A stretch of 64,000 nucleotides of DNA from assembly GCA_964019425.1 (NCBI GenBank), contig OZ025814.1, forward strand, positions 882,001-946,000, read 5' to 3'. The translations under genes were made by a program, and so were the position numbers. This document shows positions 9,713 to 23,177 of this stretch, one piece after another. The stretch comes from Flectonema sp. DT1601 (lineage: Eukaryota > Euglenozoa > Diplonemea > Diplonemida > Diplonemidae). The notes below the pieces were generated by a model. It made no database searches and had not been told where the DNA came from. It worked only from the letters and a program-made list of their open reading frames with translations. Numbering within the stretch: position 1 is the first letter of the stretch; each line of letters starts with the position of its first letter.

Positions 9713-12700
9713 ATGCATCGCAGGCCTTACGCTGGACGTAGGGAAAGGGCTAATCTCGGAGATGCCGAGGGAGGTCCAAATGACGCATGTAAAGTTGCTA
9801 GTCAATCTTTACTAATGGAAGGATACGCAATGCCGGGTGTTGCTGTTGCTAATGTTGACCAGGTTAGTGTTGCATACGCTAAGAATGGTGAAGGTATAGC
9901 TCCGTCAGTACACGTTTTCGTTATTGACACAGACGGGAATCCATTCCACTTACAGCAGCATGCTGCAAGTCCAACAGGATGGACAAGAGAGAAGATCTCG
10001 ATTCCTGGAGCCACAGCTCTTCAGGTTATTGGAGGTTCACTTAATGGGACTCTGTGGGCATTTGCTATTGACAGCCTTAAGAAAGTCTGGAGGCGTAAAG
10101 CCAATCCGGGAAAGGTTGAAAACACTCAGAACTTTTCGGATAGCTTGTGGGTTGGAATTAACAACTTTCCGACTGATGGATATGGAGAATGTATTTCACT
10201 CGGAGTTGATATGAGACTTTATGCTTCTTATGATAAGTTTTCAAGTAGTAGTGATAAGATGTGGCAGATTATGTGGATGGATAAGGCGAACTGGGTTCAA
10301 ATTTCAACAAATCACAAACACATCTACACATGTGCAGGGGGTTGGAACGGTGTAGACGCTTCAGTAACAGACTCTAATGGAGACTCTTACTACGCAAGGA
10401 GTTACTCTCCAGACGGTACTACTTTAGTCAATCTATTGAATAACACCACATATTCGTATTCGCAATTAGTGCGCTCTACGATTTGGAAAGGTGACGAGGC
10501 CAGTGACAATCACGATATTTATGTGAGAAGATCTGATGGTTGGCTTTACTACGCTTGGAGGAAGTACGGTCAGAACCTCAGCATGTTAATATCAAACACG
10601 AATAACGTTCAAGACTTCACTGTCTCCAGTAATAAAATAACTGGAGAAGAAGCTATCATCAAAGTAATGAATGATGGAACACTCATGGTTAGTGTTAATA
10701 CTGGAAGAGAGTTTTCACCCGATATTCAAATTGGGTCGAACGTTGCGAGTGTTTCCAGTGCCACTGTCTTCGTTGACAAAGAACCGCATTCTGCGATATT
10801 CTACACCACAACAGATGGTGAACTGATTGAGTTACAACAAGTGAGTGCATCTGATTATCAAAGAACTCATGTTCTGTTACCAAAACCAGTTCCAACTAGT
10901 TCCGTTCCAACTCAGGGGCAGCTAATCACGGGAATGCATCGTGGTGTTCCTTCAATGTTTACAATAGATTCTCAAAACAAACACATTCACAGATACATTA
11001 AATCGAACGGTATTGATCTTGTTCAGGACTTGTGGGTTGAGGAGGAATTAGATTTAGACGAAGCGACACATGCAGCAGCCGTTCAAATCACAACATCCAC
11101 TGGGAAAGATGGATTACTGAAGTTGTTCGCTCGTGACACTGGTGGAGGTATTTGGAAGAATGAGTTTGGTCTGGGGACTACCTGGATTCAATTACAGCCT
11201 TATCCTTCCAACTCAATAAATCGTAAGATCGTTTCTGGTCTTATAGACGGAGAAGTAAAACTGTTAGCTATGTTTTCAGTATCAGGAGTTGGAAGGGGTG
11301 TAAAGCAAATCGACATCGAAACTGGAGCTTGGACCACTGTAACTCCGTTAAGTTACGATGTGGTATACGACGTTACCTTCGGTACTGATCTAACTTTGGG
11401 GGATGGTTTTTACGTTTCATATCAAACTGCTTCTAATTTCGGTATCGATTTCTTTCTGTTAGATGGATCAGCGACTCCTAAGAAAACAGTTTTCTCATCA
11501 CCAAGCATGTGTATATTTGCTCTCTATGGAACACCTACTGGATCTCTTTACGGAATTGGTAATTCGAATTATCCAAAAGTAATCCTTGTAGGATCAAGTA
11601 AAGACGCACAAGTCATGAGCCCTGGTAGAGTAAACAACATGTCGGTAACAACAGATGAGGATGGTAACTCTGTAGTCTATTCCGTTGATTATACATCATC
11701 GTTGCCTTACATGTCGACTGCAGCTTCTGGTCTGCGATTAATATCTTCGGTTGGGACAAGAAATATGGATGCCTGTCCAGGAAATCAATTCATAGCAGGA
11801 CTAACTAACACAGGAAGTATCCCAATGCGTATGTACCGTGGGAAGTTCTCTCAAACTTACAAACCAAAAACTCTTGTAAAACACGAGAAGGATTCCACAC
11901 CTAATCCTAAGTTCAAGGCCTGGATTACAAACTACATGACTGCTGATGTTAACGAGTGTGGGGTTCCAGGAACTACGGTGTGTTATTATTTTAATGTTTC
12001 TCTTTGCTATTGATGATAATTGTTTTTATACGTCTTATCAAAAACAGGTTTACTTTCGCCCTGTTGAAGACGATGTTTCGTTCGTAATGAATGGAAAGGT
12101 TATGACGATGACTAAGGATGACTCTCCACAAACTATGGTAACGAACTCAAGAGGAGTTGCAAGTTTTACGACAATAGCGACATCACTACATGCTCCAATG
12201 TTTGAAATCTGGACTAACTATCACGATGAGAATTCATCATCTGTGATTGAACCAAATGGAGAAGATCAACTCTACTTGGGTAGTATCACTGATACTCAAT
12301 TACAAGATGCTAAAATGACTGGAGATAACGGTGAACCCGGTTCCGGTGGCGATCTCTTCGAAGACCCCTCCACTGTCACTCCAGAATTTGTTAACGCACT
12401 TCATGATACCGTGAATTGTACCGTTCGTAGTGATAGTATTAAAAAGGGGTTTGATCTATCGCACATGACTTGCAGAAAAAGTAGAACATCAGTCCTTCAT
12501 TCAACCACGAGAGGCAAAGCAGGTGAGCTAAGGAAATTAGATCCAGAGGTTTGTGCCAAGACTCGATTTCATGTCCAGTACACGAAAAATGAAAATGGAA
12601 AGGGTCGGATCAAACACGAAAAGTTAGATGCCAGCGTTACCCCTGAAAGTATTATTCAGAAATACGGAGACCGTCCCGTGTACGTAGGAACTTACGCAGA

Positions 12701-14659
12701 TATTATGACGAGTGCTAATTTAGAGCCATCCGCTGGAATTGTGCTGGAAGACACTTACTTCTTTGGTGGAAGTACACAAAAGGCACGCAATCCAGAACTT
12801 CTTTCCAGTTCACTCAACTTGTTTGATGCTATCGAATCAGTTATTACCTTATCTATTGACGGAGTTAAATATATCTGGAAAGGCTTTATTCAATTTGTTG
12901 AAGAAGCAATGAGTGCTGCACAATCATTGTTCTCACATGTTGGTGTTCTGTTCACTGATTTGTACAACTGGCTTGCGTCATTCTTTTCCTGGGGGGATAT
13001 TATTCAGACGGCAATAACATTTGAAGATGTATTTACAAAGATGGCGGTCAATGCCGATTCAATCGCTGCAAAGAGTAACAGCACAATGCACAGAACTGTA
13101 CGCGCAGCACAGAAGTCAACAACCAAACCAGCACCTAATGAGGCCATGTTCACTAGAACTGGTAATGACTCAGCAAAACAAGCAAATGACGACATACAAG
13201 ATCCTGATCAAGAATTTGGATACAAGGGTAAATCTGGGCAAGATACTAATAAAACACCTTACGGAGATGATCCTCAGGGTAATTATTTATTTGATCAGTT
13301 CGACATCGTTTCCTCAACACTTAACGAAAGTGATTCATTCGACGGTGATATAAATCTTGTTAAAGAATTAGAAAACATTATGACTGTGTTGATGAATGCT
13401 TTAGTTCCATCACAAGAAACATCAAATGTAGATGATTTGTCAGATGAAGTTTGTCAAACCGGTACCGGTAACAGTTTAGGTAACATGAAAGATCAAGCAA
13501 TTAGTATGATGAAAGACACCATATGGGATGCCATTGATAACGTCTTCGACAACGCACTTGGTGTTGTTGGTAAAGCTCTTCAAGGATTCATAGCAATCCT
13601 AAATAGGACTATTGACGTTCCATTTTTCTCAACACTGTGGAAGGCCATTCCTGGTACAACAGGAGACCTCTCTCTCATGAAACTTATTTGTTTGATGCTT
13701 GCTGTTCCAACTACCATGGGATGGAAGTTAATGTCTTTTGTCATCTCAAAGAAACTTCCATACGCTCCATTCGTCGCCACAGCAGCAGACATTATGGATC
13801 CACTGTATCAGGTAGACACTGCATCTGTGTGTAATTTAATGTTTTTTCATTGGTTTTCTTTAATGTTTTATCCTCACTCAACACCAACAAACACAAACAG
13901 GTGCTGTCGTTCTATGACCCAAGTAACATTACTAATACTTTTGATCCTGAAAACCCTGATAAAGTTGTACTTCGGGACTCTAAATTATCAAATGCTCAAA
14001 AGGTGACCAGTAATGTGTTTGGTTACGTGTACAGTTTTACTTATTTATTTCTTGGGATGGTAGACTGGAAGGAATTTCAAGTTGGAGCGGTACTATCAAA
14101 GGCGGGTAATGTTGGGAATGAAGTTAACAGGCTATTGCCATTCTTCTCTGGAATGAATGCCTTGCTTGGGTTCCTTGCTCAGTCTTTCTCTGTTCCATTT
14201 ATCATAACTGAGGGTGTTCATAATGCTGCTGAAGCCTTTGAGGCAGCGTCATGGTCGTGGCAGTGGGTGTTCTTTGTTTTCGACCTTGGAGATGCTGTCT
14301 TAGCTGGTGGAAAGTGGGATCGGAAGGCGATCCTTGGAACGATCTGCGGAGTAGTTCACACAGCGCTATTCTATTGTCTGGCTATTGAAGACTATGATCT
14401 TCTTTGGACTGATAAGTCAACACCAAATGCATTTCAAAAAGGTCTTTTCTCATTAAAAATAGCTCAAAACTTCTTAACCTCATTCGGAGAGTGCGGACTA
14501 ATTGGGAGAAGTGCATTAGGAAATGCTGCTCCAGTGCCTAAAGTGATCGGATCGGTAATTGGTTATGAAGCTGTTGCGTTTTACCTTCCTGCGGCCATCA
14601 GTCTTACGCGATCGATAATGGATAGCGTAGATCATGCTGGTCACGTTGTCGCGAACTAA
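9713..14659 (+). CDS. Large propeller-like, multi-span membrane protein, copy 1 (three exons)
   Basis: Exons are 9713-11977, 12048-13811 and 13901-14659; both introns (70 and 89 bp, GT...AACAG, phase 0) restore one 1,595-residue frame. There is no signal peptide at the ATG. Residues ~30-700 show repeated short beta motifs with DGxL/W and WxxI elements, suggesting a beta-propeller or lectin-like fold. A Cys/Asp-rich middle follows, then amphipathic helices around FFSWGDIIQTAI and FFSTLWKAIPGTTGDLSLM, and a C-terminal third with four or five likely membrane spans. From memory the C-terminal part resembles uncharacterised large fungal and bacterial proteins, but I cannot name the family. The start follows a TTCTCATCAG acceptor by 4 nt. 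A near-identical paralogue lies directly downstream. Confidence 0.8.
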
Positions 14660-16861
14660 ACAAACATTTTTTTCAGAGTAGCTTCGCTAGCAGCTGTTTG
14701 CTACAAATTTAGTGCAACTCAACGAGATGGTAAATTCATTGCCAGAAAAAAAAAGAAAAAAAAAAAACGTACAACTCAAAAAAAAAAAAAAACAATATTC
14801 CAAAAAAAAATAACTTACGAATTTGCTCAAAAAAAACTTCGCGAGTTTCATTCAAGTCGCGTTTACTTAGTTTTAAGGTGATAAGTTGACCGCCAGCTTC
14901 ATAACAAGAATGTATTAATTTACATCAAGTTTTAAACATTAGAAAATACACCAAACTACTACCTTGCGTTTTGTTATTCCCAGTTCAAGAAATGTGCGGG
15001 TGAATATTAGATTGGCAGTTGGTAGTTGGTCTTTTTTCTACATAACTTGAAATTGTGGAAAAAATTCCCAATTTTTTTTTTTTTTTTTTTTTTACTTACG
15101 TTCGATTGAGGCAATTGGTTGCCTGAACAATGCTGCAAATTATCTATTATAATAATTGTTGTTTTTTGTTGTCTTTCTGAGTCTGGATTTCTATGTTCTT
15201 AGGAATTCTTTTTTTTTGATTCCCCATTGAAAAAAACAATTGAGATATAGTCAAAGAATGAGGAATTTTTTAAAATTTCACAAAATAAAAACAATAACTC
15301 ATTACTGAGCAGTACCTTTCCCAAAAAAGTGATATCTTTTTAAAGTTCCTTTCTTAACATGTGTTCCAAAAAAAAAAATAACTTAGGAATTTGAAAAAAA
15401 ACTTGCGAAAAAAAAAGAAAAAACTTCACGAGTTTCATTCAAGTCGCGTTTACTTAGTTTTAAGTTGACCGCAAGCTTCAATAAGAATGTATTAATTTAC
15501 ATCAATTTTTAAACATTAGAAAATACACCAAACTACTACCTTTCGTTTTGTTATTCCCAGTTCAAGAATTGTGCGGGTGAATTTTAGATTGGCAGTTGGT
15601 AGAGTTGGTCTTTTTTCTACATAACTTGAAATTGTGGAAAAAAATCCCAATTTCTTTTTTTTTTTTTTTTTTTCTCCTTTTCTCCTTTACTTTCACTTAC
15701 GTGCGATTGAGGCAACTTGTTGTCTGAACAATGCTGCAAATTATAATCTATAATTATTAATATTATAATAATTGTTGTTTTTTGTTGTCTTTCTGATGAC
15801 CCATTCTCTTCTAATATCTTGTGAAGATTGATCTTCTCTTGATCTCACCAGCTCCAGAGTACTTCTTTCCGAAGGTACTCTTGAAGTTGTTCCACAACAA
15901 CATTTTGCTTTTGTTGTTTTTTGAAATAATATCTGAGCAGGAGTGTATGCAGTGAGTCTGGATATTTATTTTCTTAGGGAATTCTTTTTTTTTTTTTTGA
16001 TTTCCCATACCTTTCGATAAATAATATAAAAAAATAATAAATACTTTTTTTTGAAAAAAAACATTTGAGGTAATAGTCAGGGGGAAGAAAGAGGAATTTT
16101 TTAAAATTTCACAAAATAAAAACAATAACTCATTACCCCATTTCCAAAAAAGTGATATCTTTTTAAGGTTCCTTTCTTAACATGTGACCCGCTCTGATGT
16201 TATATCAGCCGGTTCACAAGCTTCCATTACTGACTGTTTCCTTTTTTTTTTTTTTTTTCTGTTTTTTCTTTTCGATCTCAACAATAAAAAGTTCTTCCTC
16301 TTCAAATATCTTCCGGGTGAGAAAAAGTAAAGCAAGAGTAGAAAACTGAAAAAGGGATATTTCTCTATCACCTGAAGCTGCTTCGAGTCTTCAGAAACGG
16401 CTCTCTATTCATGTACTTTTCAGCTAACCTTGGATGGTAAAAAAAAAAACTAAACTAAAATTCTATCTTCTTTTTATTAATAAATAAATAATAATCAAAG
16501 AAAAACAAAGATAGAAAAAAATAAATTTTCCCTTTCTATATAACACTAACTACTATCGGCTGTTACTGAATGGCGATAGTGAACCTCTCTAAAACGAACG
16601 ATTCTCACATTTTCTTTTTTTTTTGTTGCCTGTGACGTGTTGGTAGCTGTAGGAACTGTCGTTTGAAAATACATTTAATTCTTACTTATGTCAACTACTA
16701 CTAACAGAAAGCTACAAATATTTAGTGAGGGAAGATAAATTGGTAAACATTATTTCTCAGGTACAAACGACTCTACATCGATCAAAGCTATTTAACATAA
16801 TCATGTGTGTGAATCTTTCATATTTTTTTAAAATTAAAATCTTGTTGTTCTCATCAGTAAA
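14660..16861. other. Spacer of duplication unit 1, internally duplicated
   Basis: No gene is seen. Two imperfect copies (about 14801-15362 and 15363-16186) of a segment present once in the unit 2 spacer lie in tandem; both contain AGTTTCATTCAAGTCGCGTT and ATACACCAAACTACTACCTT. The region ends with a copied 5' UTR start of the SDR-like gene (16704-16717), followed by the left end of unit 2. Confidence 0.8.
16552..16580 (+). other. Conserved 7-bp hairpin, unit 1 spacer
   Basis: ACTATCG and CGATAGT form a perfect 7-bp stem with a 15-nt loop, about 125 nt before the copied splice acceptor. The same hairpin is kept at 23011-23039. It could be a structured UTR element; function is unknown. Confidence 0.4.
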
Positions 16862-19800
16862 ATGCATCGCAGGCCTTACGCTGGACGTAGGGAAAGGGCT
16901 AATCTCGGAGATGCCGAGGGAGGTCCAAATGACGCATGTAAAGTTGCTAGTCAATCTTTACTAATGGAAGGATACGCAATGCCGGGTGTTGCTGTTGCTA
17001 ATGTTGACCAGGTTAGTGTTGCATACGCTAAGAATGGTGAAGGTATAGCTCCGTCAGTACACGTTTTCGTTATTGACACAGACGGGAATCCATTCCACTT
17101 ACAGCAGCATGCTGCAAGTCCAACAGGATGGACAAGAGAGAAGATCTCGATTCCTGGAGCCACAGCTCTTCAGGTTATTGGAGGTTCACTTAATGGGACT
17201 CTGTGGGCATTTGCTATTGACAGCCTTAAGAAAGTCTGGAGGCGTAAAGCCAATCCGGGAAAGGTTGAAAACACTCAGAACTTTTCGGATAGCTTGTGGG
17301 TTGGAATTAACAACTTTCCGACTGATGGATGGAGAGAATGTATTTCACTCGGAGATGATATGAGACTTTATGCTTCTTATGATAAGTTTTCAAGTAGTAG
17401 TGATAAGGTTTGGCAGATTATGTGGATGGATAAGGCGAACTGGGTTCAAATTACAACAAGTCACGAGCACATCTACACATGTGCAGGGGGTTGGAACGGT
17501 GTAGACGCTTCAGTATCAAACTCTAAAGGAGACTCTTACTACGCAAGGAGTTACTCTCCAGACGGTACTACTTCAGTCAATCTATTGAATAACACCAAAC
17601 ATTCGTATTCGCAATTAGTGCGCTCTACGATTCGGAAAGGTGACGAGGCCAGTGACAATCACGATATTTATGTGAAAAGATCTGATGGTTGGCTTTACTA
17701 CGCTTGGAGGAAATACGGTCAGAACCTCAGCATGTTAATATCAAAGACGAATAACGTTCAAGACTTCACTGTCTCCAGTAATAAAATAACTGGAGAAGAA
17801 GCTATCATCAAAGTAATGAATGATGGAACACTCATGGTTAGTGTTAATAATGGAGGAGAGTTTTCACCCGATATTCAAATTGGGTCGAACGTTGCGAGTG
17901 TTTCCAGTGCCACTGTCTTCGTTGACAAAGAACCGCATTCTGCGATATTCTACACCACAACAGATGGTGAACTGATTGAGTTACAACAAGTGAGTGCATC
18001 TGATTATCAAAGAACTCATGTTCTGTTACCAAAACCAGTTCCAACTAGTTCCGTTCCAACTCAGGGGCAGCTAATCACGGGAATGCATCGTGGTGTTCCT
18101 TCAATGTTTACAATAGATTCTCAAAACAAACACATTCACAGATACATTAAATCGAACGGTATTGATCTTGTTCAGGACTTGTGGGTTGAGGAGGAATTTG
18201 ATTTAGACGAAGCGACAAATGCAACAGTCGTTCAAATCACAACATCCACTGGGAAAGATGGATTACTGAAGTTGTTCGCTCGTGACATTGGAGGAGGTAT
18301 TTGGAAGAATGAGTTTGGTCTGGGGACTACCTGGATTCAATTACAGCCTTATCCTTCCAACTCAATAAATCGTAAGATCGTTTCTGGTCTTATAGACGGA
18401 GAAGTAAAACTGTTAGCTATGTTTTCAGTATCAGGAGTTGGAAGGGGTGTAAAGCAAATCGACATCGAAACTGGAGCTTGGACCACTGTAACTCCGTTAA
18501 GTTACGATGCGGTATACGACGTTACCTTCGGTACTGATCTAACTTTGGGGGATGGTTTTTACGTTTCATATAAAACTGCTTATAATTTCGGTTATAATTT
18601 CGGTATCGATTTCTTTCTGTTAGATGGATCAGAGACTCCTAAGAAAACAGTTTTCTCATCACCAAGCATGTGTATATTTGCTCTCTATGGAACACCTACT
18701 GGATCTCTTTACGGAATTGGTAATTCGAATTATCCAAAAGTAATCCTTGTAGGATCAAGTAAAGACGCACAAGTCATGAGCCCTGGTAGAGTAAAAACCA
18801 TGTCGGTAACAACAGATGAGGATGGTAACTCTGTAGTCTATTCTGTTGATTATACATCATCGTTGCCTTACATGTCGACTGCAGCTTCTGGTCTGCGATT
18901 AATATCTTCGGTTGGGACAAGAAATATGGATGCCTGTCCAGGAAATCAATTCATAGCAGGACTAACTAACTCAGGAAGTATCCCAATGCGTATGTACCGT
19001 GGGAAGTTCTCTCAAACTTACAAACCAAAAACTCTTGTAAAACACGAGAAGGATTCCACACCTAATCCTAAGTTCAAGGCCTGGATTACAAACTACATGA
19101 CTGCTGATGTTAACGAGTGTGGGGTTCCAGGAACTACGGTGTGTTATTATTTTAATGTTTCTCTTTGCTATTGATGATAATTGTTTTTATACGTCTTATC
19201 AAAAACAGGTTTACTTTCGCCCTGTTGAAGACGATGTTTCGTTCGTAATGAATGGAAAGGTTATGACGATGACTAAGGATGACTCTCCACAAACTATGGT
19301 AACGAACTCAAGAGGAGTTGCAAGTTTTACGACAATAGCGACATCACTACATGCTCCAATGTTTGAAATCTGGACTAACTATCACGATGAGAATTCATCA
19401 TCTGTGATTGAACCAAATGGAGAAGATCAACTCTACTTGGGTAGTATCACTGATACTCAATTACAAGATGCTAAAATGACTGGAGATAACGGTGAACCCG
19501 GTTCCGGTGGCGATCTCTTCGAAGACCCCTCCACTGTCACTCCAGAATTTGTTAACGCACTTCATGATACCGTGAATTGTACCGTTCGTAGTGATAGTAT
19601 TAAAAAGGGGTTTGATCTATCGCACATGACTTGCAGAAAAAGTAGAACATCAGTCCTTCATTCAACCACGAGAGGCAAAGCAGGTGAGCTAAGGAAATTA
19701 GATCCAGAGGTTTGTGCCAAGACTCGATTTCATGTCCAGTACACGAAAAATGAAAATGGAAAGGGTCGGATCAAACACGAAAAGTTAGATGCCAGCGTTA

Positions 19801-21814
19801 CCCCTGAAAGTATTATTCAGAAATACGGAGACCGTCCCGTGTACGTAGGAACTTACGCAGATATTATGACGAGTGCTAATTTAGAGCCATCCGCTGGAAT
19901 TGAGCTGGAAGACACTTACTTCTTTGGTGGAAGTACACAAAAGGCACGCAATCCAGAACTTCTTTCACTCAACTTGTTTGATGCTATCGAATCAGTTATT
20001 ACCTTCGCTATTGACGGAGTTAAATATATCTGGAAAGGCTTTATTCAATTTGTTGAAGAAGCAATGAGTGCTGCACAATCATTGTTCTCACATGTTGGTG
20101 TTCTGTTCACTAATTTGTACAACTGGCTTGCGTCATTCTTTTCCTGGGGGGATATTATTCAGACGGCAATAACATTTGAAGATGTATTTACAAAGATGGC
20201 GGTCAATGCCGATTCAATCGCTGCAAAGAGTAACAGCACAATGCACAGAACTGTACGCGCAGCACAGAAGTCAACAACCAAACCAGCACCTAATGAGGCT
20301 ATGTTCACTAGAACTGGTAATGACTCAGCAAAACAAGCAAATGACGACATACAAGATCCTGATCAAGAATTTGGATACAAGGGTAAATCTGGACAAGATA
20401 CTAATAAAACACCTTACGGAGATGATCCTCAGGGTAATTATTTATTTGATCAGTTCGACATCGTTTCCTCAACACTTAACGAAAGTGATTCATTCGACGG
20501 TGATATAAATCTTGTTAAAGAATTAGAAAACATTATGACTGTGTTGATGAATGCTTTAGTACCATCACAAGAAACATCAAATTTAGATGATTTGTCGGAT
20601 GAAGTTTGTCAAACCGGTACCGGTAACAGTTTAGGTAACATGAAAGATCAAGCAATTAGCATGATGAAAGACACCATATGGGATGCCATTGATAACGTCT
20701 TCGACAACGCACTTGGTGTTGTTGGTAAAGCTCTTCAAGGATTCATAGCAATCCTAAATAGGACTATTGACGTTCCATTTTTCTCAACACTGTGGAAGGC
20801 CATTCCTGGTACAACAGGAGACCTCTCTCTCATGAAACTTATTTGTTTGATGCTTGCTGTTCCAACTACCATGGGATGGAAGTTAATGTCTTTTGTCATC
20901 TCAAAGAAACTTCCATACGCTCCATTCGTCGCCACAGCAGCAGACATTATCGATCCACTGTATCAGGTAGACACTGCATCTGTGTGTAATTTAATGTTTT
21001 TTCATTGGTTTTCTTTAATGTTTTATCCTCACTCACCACCAACAAACACAAACAGGTGCTGTCGTTCTATGACCCAAGTAACATTACTAATACTTTTGAT
21101 CCTGAAAACCCTGATAAAGTTGTACTTCGGGACTCTAAATTATCAAATGCTCAAAAGGTGACCAGTAATGTGTTTGGTTACGTGTACAGTTTTACTTATT
21201 TATTTCTTGGGATGGTAGACTGGAAGGAATTTCAAGTTGGAGCGGTACTATCAAAGGCGGGTAATGTTGGGAATGAAATTAACAGGCTCTTGCCATTCTT
21301 CTCTGGAATGAATGCCTTGCTTGGGTTCTTTGCTCAGTCTTTCTCTGTTCCATTTATCATAACTGAGGGTGTTCATAATGCTGCTGAAGCCTTTGAGGCA
21401 GCGTCATGGTCGTGGCAGTGGTTGTTCTTTGTTTTCGACCTTGGAGATGCTGTCTTAGCTGGTGGAAAGTGGGATCAGAAGGCGATCCTTGGAACGATCT
21501 GCGGAGTAGTTCACACAACGCTATTCTATTATCTGGCTATTGAAGACTATGATCTTCTTTGGACTGATACGTCAACACCAAATGCATTTCAAAAAGGTCT
21601 TTACTCATTAAAAATATCTCAAAACTTCTTAACCTCATTCGGAGAGTGCGGACTAATTGGGAGAAGTGCATTAGGAAATGCTGTTCCAGTGCCTAAAGTG
21701 ATCGGATTGGTAGTTGGTTATGAAGCTGTTGCGTTTTACCTTCCTGCGGCCATCAGTCTTACGCGATCGATAATGGATAGCGTAGATCATGCTGGTCACG
21801 TTGTCGCGAACTAA
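16862..21814 (+). CDS. Large propeller-like, multi-span membrane protein, copy 2 (three exons)
   Basis: Exons are 16862-19138, 19209-20966 and 21056-21814, giving 1,597 residues; intron 1 is identical to that of copy 1 by eye and intron 2 differs at one base. Relative to copy 1 there is a 4-residue insertion repeating YNFG near 18580-18600 and a 2-residue deletion near 19965. The first ~155 codons are identical, but about 17 replacements fall within the next ~180 codons of the propeller-like part (17320-17860), with about one silent change there. Most of the remaining differences are also replacements. Architecture is as for copy 1. Expression probably uses the TTCTCATCAG acceptor just before the ATG, but an additional copied acceptor lies ~155 nt upstream. 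Confidence 0.8.
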
Positions 21815-23177
21815 ACAAACATTTTTTTCAGAGTAGCTTCGCTAGCAGCTGTTTGCTACAAATTTAGTGCAACTCAACGAGATGGTAAATTCATTGCCAG
21901 AAAAAAAAAAAAAAAAAAAAACGTACAACTCAAAAAAAAAAAAAAACAATATTCCAAAAAAAAATAACTTACGAATTTGCTCAAAAAAAAATTGCGAAAA
22001 AGAAAAAGCTTCGCGAGTTTCATTCAAGTCGCGTTTACTTAGTTTTAAGGTGATAAGTTGACCGCAAGCTTCATAACAAGAATGTATTAATTTACATCAA
22101 GTTTTAAACATCAGAAAATACACCAAACTACTACCTTGCGTTTTGTTATTCCCAGTTCAAGAATTGTGCGGGTGAATATTAGATTGGCAGTTGGTAGTTG
22201 GTCTTTTTTCTACATAGAAATTGTGAAAAAAATTCCCAATTTCTTTTTTTTTTTTGCTTACGTTCGATTGAGGCAATTGGTTGTCTGAACAATGCTGCAA
22301 ATTATCTATAATATTATAATCTATAATTATTAATATTATAATAATTGTTGTTTTTTGTTGTCTTTCTGATAACCCATTCTCTTCTAATAACTTGTGTATG
22401 CAGTGAGTCTGGATTTCTATTTTCTTGGGGAATTTTTTTTTTTGATTCCCCATGCCTTCGATAAATAATATAAAAATTAAAAATACTTTTTTTTTGAAAA
22501 AAAAACATTTGAGATATAGTCAAGGGGAAGAAAGAGGAATTTTTTAAAATTTTACAAAATAAAAACAATAACTCATTACTGAGCAGTACCTTTCCCAAAA
22601 AAGTGATATCTTTTTAAGGTTCCTTTCTTAACATGTGACCCGCTCTGATGTTATATCAGCCGGTTCACAAGCTTCCATTACTGACTGTTTCCTTTTTTTT
22701 TCTTTTCTGTTTTTTCTTTTCGATCTCAACAATAAAAAGTTCTTCCTCTTCAAATATCTTCCGGGTGAGAAAAAGTAAAGCAAGAGTAGAAAACTGAAAA
22801 AGGGATATTTCTCTATCACCTGAAGCTGATTCGAGTCTTCAGAAACGGCTCTCTCTATTCATGTACTTTTCAGCCAACCTTGGATGGTAAAAAAAAAAAA
22901 AAAAAAAAACTAAACTAAACTAAACTAAACTTGATTATTCTATCTTCTTTTTATTAATAAAAAAATAATAAATAATAATCAAGAAAAACAAATTCTATAT
23001 AACACTAACTACTATCGGCTGTTACTGAATGGCGATAGTGAACCTCTCTAAAACGAACGATTCTCACATTTTCTTTTTTTTTTGTTGCCTGTGACGTGTT
23101 GGTAGCTGTAGGAACTGTCGTTTGAAAATACATTTAATTCTTACTTATGTCAACTACTACTAACAGAAAGCTACAAA
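21815..23177. other. Spacer of duplication unit 2
   Basis: AT-rich spacer homologous to 14660-16717, with a single copy of the segment that is doubled in unit 1. No gene is seen. It ends in the ..CTACTAACAG acceptor (AG 23165-23166), 11 nt before the SDR-like start codon. Confidence 0.75.
23011..23039 (+). other. Conserved 7-bp hairpin, unit 2 spacer
   Basis: Second copy of the ACTATCG/CGATAGT hairpin described at 16552-16580, about 125 nt upstream of the splice acceptor of the SDR-like gene. Confidence 0.4.

Larger units (their letters stand above)
9573..23177 (+). repeat. Large tandem duplication, two units
   Basis: Unit 1 runs from about 9573 to 16716 and unit 2 from about 16722 to 23177; the offset of the two start codons is 7,149 bp. 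The right end of each unit contains the splice acceptor and 5' UTR start of the downstream SDR-like gene (CTACTAACAGAAAGCTACAAA at 16697-16717 and 23157-23177). The breakpoint therefore lies exactly in front of the ATG at 23178. Unit 1 is longer because its spacer carries an extra internal tandem duplication (about 14801-15362 and 15363-16186). Nested duplication of this kind suggests unequal exchange or replication slippage. Confidence 0.92.

Noticed and set aside
11946-12047. A separate gene starting at 11946 (and 19107) or at 13850 (and 21005)
   Set aside because: These frames begin upstream of or inside introns of the three-exon propeller gene; splicing joins them in phase with no gap.
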